Shown here: positions 29,001 through 41,000 of the stretch, in pieces
How the letters are laid out: each line of letters begins with the position of its first letter
Position numbering within the stretch: position 1 is the stretch's first letter
Assembly: GCA_002633005.1 (NCBI GenBank)
Contig: NMRA01000406.1
Coordinates: 68,001 to 130,000 of the forward strand
DNA length: 62,000 nt
Direction of reading: 5' to 3'
Source: Phoronis australis
Lineage: Eukaryota > Phoronida > Phoronidae
Notes under the pieces: model-generated
Database searches by the model: none
Told to the model about the DNA's origin: nothing
What the model saw: only the letters and a program-made list of their open reading frames with translations
Program-made: the position numbers and the translations under genes

Positions 29001-32000
29001 ATAATTAAGTCAATATAAAATAATAAGCTACTGATTCTCTCACAACTATCTACAAAAGGCCTTAGAACAAGTGGACAGGTCAAGAATACAGATATTGCAA
29101 GGTGCATGACTTGTACATATAAGTGAACCTGCATTAGATTAGTAGACAAAATGGGAGAAGAAAGAGAATGTGTGAATGAAAGCCTTGCAGCATCTTATAA
29201 GTCAAGCGCATAGGTTGAGAATATGACCTTTGGAATGTACATGTTATTTTGACTGACACTTTTGTTTGATGAACCCAAAACGTGAGAATCAGAGAAGGAT
29301 GGAATGACCCTGGCAAGAGTACACTGCGGGAACTTTATAAGGTAAAAATTGAGGTGTGCCAAGTTCCAGCGTGTTCTACTCAATGGAGGAATGGTTGTTC
29401 AGAAAAGCTACATGGGAACCAACAGTAATGCAAAGCGTTGAAATGAGTCAATGACTGCATCGCAAACAATACGCTTCTGAGTGGTTGTGCAATATGACTG
29501 AACTAATTTGGTCACAATGACATAAAAGCTGAAAACTGGTGCATCCCAGTCATACACTTCTGTGTCAAGGTCCATCAAAAAATTGTTTTAGCCAAAAGGG
29601 AGTGTTACAGTAGCCCAATCTGACCGACAAGGAACTTATGTCACCACATCCCGGCCACAAACTCTTGTGCTATATGTTTCATTAAAATCTGTCAAGCAGT
29701 GTTGACTATACAGATAAGCTATACCTTGACAGAAATTAAATGGTCAGCAACAGTTGAATAGGTCCAAAAATCATCTGGTGCCACACATACTCATCATACT
29801 TCTTAGTGTAAGTTCCATCAAAATCTGACAAGCCATTTTGATAAAAGGTAGACAAGGGCAATCCTACAAAATCTAAAATGGCAAATGGGGGTTGCTACTA
29901 CACTCAAATGTGTGCAAAAATCCACTGCTGATGAAGCGTCTCCGAATTCATCTGTGGTTTTGTTTAATTCTGTCAACTGAAGCCAGTTTGACTTATTATT
30001 GATGGAAAATCTTGCAAAAACTAGAACTGCCAACAAGGGGCTCCACAGCACTCATATTCATCTGAAATCAACTGGTGTTGGCGCATTCAGCCATAAACAC
30101 TGGTGTCAAGTTTTGCCAAAATCTGTCCAGTTGTTACAACTTGCTATAGTTGGAATTTTTTTAAAAAATCGTCGCAATCTAAAACTGGCCGCAGAAGATG
30201 CTGAAGAAGTCGACTCTGTTTGAAAAGCGACAGGTGATGGCACAGTTCTACCACACACATCTGCATCAAGTTTCAGCAAAACTTGTCATTTGCCAAAACT
30301 GGACAGTCAAACTGTCCATTTGTTGTCAAAAACTATTAAAATGAACAGGGGATACCATGGTAATCTAATCCATCCAAGTTGGCAGTCAGCCCCACCATAT
30401 AAGTCATATATCTGTGTCAAGATCCATAATTAGCAGTTTTAGAGTAAACCAATGGTCAAGCAAACGAACATAACGACGGATGACGGAAGGAAGACAGACA
30501 GACAGACAGACTGACGGGATGCTGACTATACCAGACCACACATTTTTTGAGCGTGTATAGAAAGGAAAATCATAACACAGAGCACTCCATTTTCCACTAA
30601 CACATTTTGAGACATGTAAATCAAGAAATTACATGATAGCAATTGTGAAAAATCGCCCACAAAACTATAACATCAACTGAGCTCATTTCAAACAAACACA
30701 ACATTTACTAAAACTGTTGTACACAAAGAAAGCTGCCATTCATCTGGGTAAAGACATTACTACAGTCACAACTTCCACAAAACCATATCAACTTTTAAAA
30801 CACCTGACAACTAATCACTTTTCTGAACTACGAAGATATGACTCTCAACAGGAATTCTTTGAAAACTAAAAATTGTCAATATGTGTTATTTCTCCAGTTG
30901 GCTTATCCAGAAATTATCATCTGAATTAGCTCCGCAGTCAACATCTGGTCAGTCATGGTGGAACTGAATATCTCATTAAAATCAGGTGCTGGTACATTAA
31001 AAAGTTAATTGATCTGCTGAAAGGAAAAGACAAGCCATGCTTAAATTTTTTTTGTCAGAAAATGCTGAATTTTGATGGGCTCCAGCTTCAGGCAATGGCT
31101 AGCTTGTGATCATGGCACATGCTGGCAAACAGCAAAATACAGCCATCACAGGGCATGTGTATACCAAACATCCACTGTGTTAAAGCTCATCTTGCAATTC
31201 CTATAACGCCCTCTAGAGTAGGGACTACCTTTCTCTGCCCACACATAGCTGACGTCCATTTTGTGCACACCCAGTGTCTTCCCCAGTTGAAAGTAGTTCT
31301 TAAGCACACCTTGTGCCTGCATCAACGGGTTTGCACTAATCACCTAGAGAATAACGCACATCACAGCCAGTTACTTTAAGAATAATATCAATGATAAAAG
31401 TGCTTAAGGTTGCATGTACCCTTAGTTAAAATGTCTTCTTCTTGACACATCTAAGTAACTGGTGATTGTCCATTCATAAAGTATTTTCTGAAACTAGGAA
31501 TCGAGACAAATCTATTCATGTCATTCATAGCACTATGCAAGGCATTCTTGTGGTCACCTGACCATGCATTTTTGGAAAAAAATGTCATTTTTGAAAACTC
31601 TGTTCCTTTCACCAGCATTCACCAAATTTTCTATACTAAAACTTTGACAAAAATGCTAAAAACGCTGATTTTTAATGGTATTTTTGAGAATGTAACCTTA
31701 ATATGCAACACAGTGTAAGCAGAGAAAAGGCAAAGTCGGAAACCTGTTGTGATCATTCATTTGCTTCAAGATCTTATTGTTAAGTGGAAATTTTATCTGA
31801 CACTAGACATAGTGACTCCAGTTAACTCACAAAATTCTATACCTTTTATGTTACTTCTTTAATATAAAATCAGAATTTAAAAACATTAAGAGTCCTGTTT
31901 TCATTTATTAAATAAAATTTCACACTCATGGTTTCATTTTTGTTCTAGTTTTAACAACTGAAGGTCTCGACAAGCCTAAGTGAAACTTTTCAAATAAGCG

Positions 32001-35000
32001 CCGAATGGTAAAAGATTAAATTGTGCATACAACTTACTGCAACAGTTATCACATTATCCATGAACATCTCCTTAGGGACATTAAAGTCGAAGGCAAAGAA
32101 CTGAAAAGAAGTTTCAAATTATCTTAAATTACTGATACATTGCATATCCAATGACGATAGGGTAAAATGTCACCTATTTAGGACACAATATGGCCGCCAA
32201 GAGACATTTTGTCAAAGTAATTCTTCCTTGAAAGATATGCAGCACCAAATTAATGCTTTTCCAAGTTCACGCTCTGCACCATAGCTACCATTAGATCTTT
32301 TGAAAAATTTGACAATTAACAATTACAGCTGTGTTAAAAGTACTAATAATACATACCATATTCGCCGTAATAACCGCCCATGCCCCTGTAAGTGCCCCCC
32401 CATGCGTTTTCAGACTTTGCTAAAATAAGCGCCCAGTCCATGAATGTGTACGTGCGAAAAATGCCTTACCTACAGTCCTAAAATTCTACAGTAACGTCTT
32501 CAATTTATCAATAATATCCGACACTCCTGAAAAAAATAATTGTTCGCAGAATCTGTAGACCACAAGCCTCGCCGCTATGTCGGTATTTAGCCGTGACTAT
32601 ACACTTCAAACTTCCGCCATGCCTCAAAACAAACACAAAAGTTCTGCTGATATTGCGAGGACCAATGGTCTGGCCTTTCAGAACAGAAGTAGTGTACTTG
32701 TCTACGAGATTGCTTTGTGAATATGTCCCGCTTTCAACAGGAATCCAAATTTCTTTGTAGGCCTACACGTGAAAACCACAAATCGAAGACTAATAAAAAG
32801 CTTGGCCAGTGTTAAAAGCACGTGGTCAGGAAGCGCGCGCTACATACATGAACCTGTCATCAAAGACATTAGTCGGGAACTATCCATTCATGAAACGGGT
32901 AGCATAGCATCGGCAAGAAATGAATATTGGCACTAATTTCCGACAGTTTCTAATACTATAAAAAATGTTTGCGTTATTTTTAAGATGAATTACTTGATTA
33001 ACCATAATTGGAGTTTTTAAGCCAAATATCCGATAAAATGACCACTGACAGTGAATGCTTACACACCCTTACACCGAAAAATAACTGTCAGATAGTCACG
33101 TACACCGCATCCAGCCACATGGCGACTAATATGGCCTTAACGAGACAAATGTCAAACGTTTTTAGCACATGAGAACGGCAAGTGCTGAATGAAACACGCT
33201 CTGGTTTAGGCCTACTACTTGTGCAAATTTCTTTAGATACAATGCACATCTAGCTCGTTAGATTGCGTGGCTCTGGCCAAAAGAAGGTATCTGCCCTGGC
33301 ATATGAACTCTGGTGACACGCACGCGCTCGCTTACTCACAAAAGCAGACAACTTCAAAACAAACGTCACGTGACAACAACATGTGTGTTCGTCCAGACAT
33401 TTTTCTCATGTTGCGCCGATCATAAATGTAGATGGCACGATGTACAAGCACAGATTTGTACTTAAACCTGCCATGATCCCGACTCCACGGCAACTTAAAA
33501 ATCTTAGGGACGCTACTTGGAAAACATTTCAGGTAATTTCCTTGAGTCGAAACTGTATTTTTATTGAAGCATTCAATTCGCCATATCGACGATTGCGAGG
33601 CAGGCAGTCGGCAAGTTTTCATCCAGGGATTTCAGCACAATTTTCTGTAAAATGATCGTAATTTAGCAGCAAAGTTTGATTGCAATGCACCACGGTTTTG
33701 TAGAAAGTCTTTCATAGATTACAGATAGGTCACAGAGCGTAAATATGATGAATCTTAGCTTCTGATTTCACCCGTTTTGGAGACCGGGTTTCAACGGCCT
33801 TGGGTTATAATAAGCACCCCCCTGAAACGAATTTTTCTAAGCGCCCTGGGCGGTTATTACGGCAAATACGGTAGTACATTTCTATGTTTGTATGTGTTTG
33901 TGTGTGTGTATGAACGCCTCCAACTGTGAATACCTCACCTCATTGAAGAATGGACAGTTGGTAGACTTCCTAATGTTGGTACATCTCTGTTGGTCACCTA
34001 CACTGACCACCACAGCTGGGTCAATGTCCAGTCCAGACAAGTTACGTGCCTCATGAATAGTGATTGCCACTTGGAAATGCCTGTCCTTCGGGAAGGCTTT
34101 GTCCAATGTAGGTGCAAACTGTCGGCTGTAATTGAAGACAGAATCAAACCTCCAATCACTAGGCAGAGTATATGTGACTATCAGCCACTTACTTAGGTCA
34201 CATGACAAGCATCTATGACTGTTGGTTAGTCAGTTGTTACATAATTGAGGCACGCTGTTGTGTCATGAAAGGAATCCTAGGTTGACATTCTCAATGGTCA
34301 AGATTGGGCAACTCGAAAGGTTTACATACCTTGAAATCTGCTGGCATTGATAAAAGACACCACAATGATGTAGCCTGCTGATGTTATTGTTCATCATGAA
34401 CATACTGGAGGCAAAAATAGTTTCGTTAAATTTTTGTTTTGAATAGTTCGTGAATTGTATTAGGTTTTTGAATTTTGAAAATATGGCAAGAAATGTGATT
34501 TTTACAACCTAAAACGTTTAATTTTGCCATATTATGCTCCTCATTAGTTTTGCTGGGTGTGCAACATAATTGAGCAAATTACCAAACCACCAGGTAGCAG
34601 TTGGAGTTTGAGGTAAAAGTCACCGTACAACTGTTGGCATGGTGTGTTGAGGGCTTTTTAGATGACATAGAAAAGACATGGTCAACTTATCTTAAGGTCA
34701 CCTCAAATTAGCGTCTTATTACACATAAATCCCTCAACTCAAAGCCACCTTAGCATCACCTTAGTATAAGGTTATCTTAACTTTAATTGAGAAGCCTTGG
34801 TAACTTAAGGTGGCCTCAAACTCACCTTAGCACCACCTTGTTTCTGAAGCGTTGGAAAAACCAGTTGTGATATGCGATTACTAAAAAACCATGCACTTAT
34901 TGCCATTGTTTATATGGACATCAATAATATCGCTGTGGAGTTTGTTATAATTATTATTTTGATTTTACGATTATTATTTTTTGTAACAGACTGTTATATT

Positions 35001-38000
35001 ATTATCAACATTTTATTTCTATTTTAATAATAAGAATTATTATATCAGCATTATCATTATTTTTCAACATGTATGTGTGTTTTCAGGACAATGTGCCTAC
35101 ATCCGAACTAATGCATTTGCCAACAATTCCTTGGGTCAAATGCATTGTAGTAACATCATTAATGAAAAACCTGGAAATTGATTGCACATACCTAACTCTG
35201 AAGCTGCGCCTATTTTTTTNCATCCCTTTGATCGTGAGCTGAGCGCGACTCAGCCAAGGTGGATAAATACGGTCTAGTTCAATTTTCCAAACCCCACCGT
35301 TTACCTTGACCATTGGGGTTAGGACCAATCTTATTTAGTGGGAGTGTTTATAGCATGTAAGCACCCTGGGCGGTTATTACGGCGAATACGGTAGTACATT
35401 TCTATGTTTGTGTGTGTTAATGTGTGTATGAACGTCTCCAAACGTGAATACCTCACCTCATTGAAGAATGGACAGTTGGTAGACTTCCTAATGTTGGTAC
35501 ATCTCTGTTGGTCACCTACACTGACCACAACAGCTGGGTCAATGTCCAGTCCAGACAAGTTACGTGCTTCGTGAATAGTGATTGCCACTTGGAAATGCCT
35601 GTCCTTCGGGAAGGCTTTATCCAATGTAGGTGCAAACTGTCGGCTGTAATTGAAGATAGAATCAAACCTCCAATCACTAGGCAGAGTATATGTGACTATC
35701 AGCCACCTACTTAAGTCACATAACAAGCATCTATGACTGTTGGTTAGTCAGTTGTTACATAATTAAGGCAGGCTGTTGTGTCATGAAAAGAATCCTACGT
35801 TGACATTCTCAACGGTCAAGATTGGGCAACTCGAAAGGTTTACATACCTTGAAATCTGCTGGCATTGATAAAAGACACCACAATGTTGTAGTTAATTACA
35901 TCACTTCAAGCTGCTGATGTTATTGTTCATCATGAAAATACTGGAGGCAACAATAGTTTTGTTAAATGCCATATTTGAATAGTTCGTGAATTGTGCGTTA
36001 TTAGGTTTTTAATTTTGAAAACCTGGCAAGAAACGTGATTTTTACAACCTAAAACGTTTAATTTTGCCACATTATGCTCCTCATTAGTTTTGCTGGGTGT
36101 GCAACATAATTGAGCAAATTACCAAACCACCAGGTAGCAGTTGGAGTTTGAGGTAAAAGTCACCGTACAACTGTTGGCATGGTGTGTTGAGGGCTTTTTA
36201 GATGACATAGAAAAGACAAGGTCAACTTATCTTAAGGTCACCTCAAGTTAGCGTCTTATTACCCATAAATCCCTCAACTCAAAGCCACTTTAGCATCACC
36301 TTAGTATAAGGTTATCTTAACTTTAATTGAGAAGCCCTGGTAACTTAAGGTGGCCTCAAACTCACCTTAGCACCACCTTGTTTCTGAAGCGTTGGAAAAA
36401 CCAGTTGTGATATGCGATTACTAAAAAACCATGCACTTATTGCCATTGTTTATATGGACATCAATAATATCGCTGTGGAGTTTGTTATAATTATTATTTT
36501 GATTTTACGATTATAATTTTTTGTAACAGACTGTTATATTATTATCAACATTTTATTTCTATTTTAATAATAAGAATTATTATATCAGCATTATCATTAT
36601 TTTTCAACATGTATGTGTTTTCAGGACAATGTGCCTACATCCGAACTAATGCATTTGCCAACAATTCCTTGGGTCAAATGCATTGTAGTAACATCATTAA
36701 TGAAAAACCTGGAAATTGATTGCACATCCCTAACTCTGAAGCTGCGCCTATTTTTTTTAACTTTCTTAAATTTTATTTCTAAATACACTAATATTTACAA
36801 ACAATAAGATCTTTGCAAATGAAACACATGCACACACACACGCACACACACACACACACACATCTAAATTATAGAAATTCACGGTTGGTTTAAAATAAAT
36901 AGGCATTGACGGTTTCCCAAAAGGCAGTTATGCCGGGTTGTATATTCCTTACTTTACAATAATTATACAAGAAACATTGAAATTGTGAATATCTAGGAAT
37001 AATCTGGTTTCTAGAACATTTATGGATGAAATACTGGCAAATAGTTAATATGGTATTGATGTCTTCAAAATTACATCCAAAATATGCTGTCAGAATAACA
37101 TTTCTATCTAAGATTAAATAGTGTTGTGCAGTTATGTAAATTAAAAGTTTCTGAATTTCACACCACAAAGTTTTCACAGAACCACATTCCACAAACATAT
37201 GGTTAAAAGTCTCAACAGTTCCACAAGATGCACACTTGTCATCACTGATTAAGTTCATCTTTTTCAAAATAAGTTTTGTAAACACTTTTCTATGAATATA
37301 GAAGTGCTTAAAAGTTTTAAGATAAGGAGGTAACACGAGTTTGTGTGGAAGAACATAAATTTGTTTAATTCGTTGTCTAGAGGAAATGTCAGTTAAGATG
37401 TACTCTATATCAGGAGGCAAAACAATTTTGGAAAGCAAAATATTTCTAGAAAATACATTAGTAATTTGGCTTGACTGGGGATGTATATATTTTGAAATTG
37501 AAGGATCAGCTTTCAACTTAATCGCACGTCTCAAAGCAGCATAATGAACCCAATTCAAAAGCTTATATCTATGTTCCAAAACCTCCCATGTCAGAAATTT
37601 ATTTTCAAAATTCAAAAGATCCTTCACAAAAGTAATACCAGCCTCAAAGAAACTATTAAAGAATACAGTCGTCCTATTAATCAATATGTTTTTGTTATTC
37701 CACACTACTTGGTTTACGATTGTTATGTCCTCATGTAAATGAGCACTAATTTCTTCCCAAGCAATCAAGATGTCAAGATAGAAGGTATCAATATTTGCAA
37801 GAGACAGCAATTTACAATCATAATTTGATTTAAAGATCAAAATACCTCCACATGTCTTAAAAACATACCCTAGAAACATTTTGAAAATTTCATTGTTTCC
37901 ATCTAAGCAACGCGTAACCCACTTAACTAATGACTTGTACATAATATTTATACCAGGAACTGACAAACCACCATTTTCATGGGTATTTACAGCCACATTT

Positions 38001-41000
38001 ATTATTTTTTAATTCTAGGTGGTTTATTTTGCCAAAAAACATTTTTTACCATTATCTTAGCTCTACGTTTGCTGTCAATTCCTAAATTGCTCATCACATA
38101 AATTATTTTAGACAGCGCAAATATTTTAATTACATTGATCCTTCCTAACAATGAAATATTGCAACTTTTCCAGATGTCAAGAGACTTTTAAAGGACTTAA
38201 TTTTGAGTTCAAGATTCAAAAAATCATTTTCTTTTTTGTTATGACTAAAAAATATTTCCAGACTCTTGATTGGTTTGCCAGTCCACTTGAAGCCATAAAG
38301 TGGTTCAGAACACTCTTTTTCTCGACCTAAATATAACTCTTCACATTTCTTAATATTCAGCTGGAGACCAGAGAGTAAACCAAAATGTTCTAAAAATTTG
38401 AGACAATTCATGCCAGAATTTTTGTCCTAAAGAAATAAGGTAGTGTCATCTGCCTACTGAAGAATTTTAGCTTCAGTTTTCTCAACACTTATGCCATTAA
38501 TTAAATTACACTCTCGTATATAATTGGCCACAACTTCAACAGCTAGGCAAAATAATGGACCCGACAATGAATCACCCTGTCTTACACCCCTTTCTAAACG
38601 AAAATAATCTGTTGTAAAACCATTATTGACAACACAAGCTGTTGGTTTGTTATAGATTATTTCTACCCATCGTGTAAAACACTGTCCAAAATTAAAAGCC
38701 TTCAAAGCTTGAAAAATAAAGTCCCGTTTTATTGTATCGTACGCCTTGCAAAAGTCCAAAAATAAAATGTGTCCTTGACCATTAGTAATGTTTGTTAAAA
38801 AATTACATCCTGAATGATACGAACATTGTATCCTAACATTGCAGATTTCAGGAACATAAATATGCAGCTCCAGGAAATATTGGCTCACTGACGAGGGACC
38901 GCATTTCTCATGGGTTCTCTAGACAGCTTTACAAATAGGCATTGAGTTTGGTTGCGTAAAATTACCCTCACATCGTTTGAATTCCACAGGTTGTGTTGTT
39001 GTGGCGCCTCAAATAAAGCATCAGCTTATAGTTGAAAGCAGGTATGCAAATGCTATTACTGCCAATGGAGCTCTATTTCTTTGGTTCTGCATATAAGATA
39101 ATGTGAATGTTTTACATCACAATCGTGCCCCCTATAACACCTGACAAATTTTATGTTCTCAATGAATACTAATTATGACACCAATACTCAATCAATACTG
39201 ATTATGACACCAATACTCAATCAATACTGATTATGACACCAATACCTATTATTGAACAGCCTCCTACGTTATTAACAGCTTCACTATTATCCATCTGAAC
39301 AATAATTTTGATCAAAATTGTCTTCTTAAGTGGCTCAAAAATCACATATCATTTATCGTTTCACAAGCGTGATTTCAGTTCACATCTAGCATGAAAATGC
39401 TTAGTAGTAGTTAACCCCTTAGAATATTGTTTAATCACTTGTTTTAAAAGACACACATTGGTGAGTCTGATAGTCAAATAAAGTAATATGTAAAGGTGAC
39501 CTAGATGTGACATCTGGAACAAAAATATTAATTAAAAGCGATTGTAAATGTGTTTAGATTGGAAATAATTCATTTAATTTTGTTTTTTAAAATGTTTTTA
39601 TAAAATTATCCATTACAGTAACCATAGACATACATACGATTGTTTGTATGTATCCATGAAGATGACACTAAGGTGACCTTAAGATGCTTCAAGTTACGTA
39701 GTCCTTTGTGTCTGACAATAAGGTAATTCTAATGAAGAATATTATACAGTAACGTTTAGTTACAGCTTGCCACAATCTAAGGTAGCTTCAGGTAAATCTC
39801 CCCAGGGCCCGAAATCAAATCTCTGTACATGAAATTGAGCAATGGCATAGCATGCTCAAATATTTGAATTCAAGTAAGGCAACATGATTGATCAAGTTGC
39901 CCTGGTTATGTGGTCTCAGATATGTCTCATGCAGCAGGCTTACTGGTCATCTCGATGTCCCTAAAGCCAGGAGTGCATTGGCCCTACAAAATTCAGGTGC
40001 TAAGTGACAAAAAGCCCAATGGGCAACTCAAAATTCACTAGTTGGCATAGGAATAACCTGTAGAGATGTCAAAGAGTGAGATTTATTCATTAGCACAACC
40101 AATGAATATCGAGTGGCCAATTGTTGCGTGTGTGAAGCAAAGCCTAACACAAAACATTTAATCCAAAATGACGCGTGCCTGTAGCAGACATGTAATGCAC
40201 TTACAAAGACATTGCATGCTTGACAGTCAAAGAAGACTGACTCCAGATGTTCAAGTATAAAGAAATATAGTTCAGAAAATGGTCAAGTTTAAAAACATCG
40301 ACCTCCCATTAAGGTTATGTAATGCCCTAAAAAAATTTGGCTTGCTTTGAAATATCTCAGAAAAGGCTGATCCGATTCGTATGAAATATTCATATACTAC
40401 GCTTTAAGCATTAATCTTTAAAATGCTGTTATCAATTAATGTTTTTAAAATGTTCCACTTTTGCACGAGGGGCTATCAAACTATAGGACATTAATGGTTT
40501 TTAGGAAAGAACTCAGATGTTGCAAACCACTAATTGAAATGTTTTTTAAAACCAATCTTAAATACTTATATTAAATGAAATTTGATTGTGATATTGATAT
40601 CACTGTTTTGCTGTGACTGCACATTTTATGTTTAGTACAGTACTAAAGTAATGACATGTCAGAATAAAGTTAAAATCATACTCTACAGGTTTTCTACTTT
40701 CAGAAAGTTTGTATTTACAGTTTATTTCAATCTATAGTTTCTAGACATTAGGCTAATTACACAAACTAGTCAATAAGGCCGTACATAACCTTAATCCAGT
40801 CTGAACCACGCATGCAAATAAAACAAAACTGACATACATAGTATTACACACATGGAATGACCAAGATAACATAAATCTAGTTTTAATACGGCCTGATGTA
40901 CAGTTCAAGTTATGTCTTGACGAACTAGCTCCAAACCTGACATAACACATAACACTAACGCACCAGACACAACCTTACCTCTGATCCCTTGATATTACAA

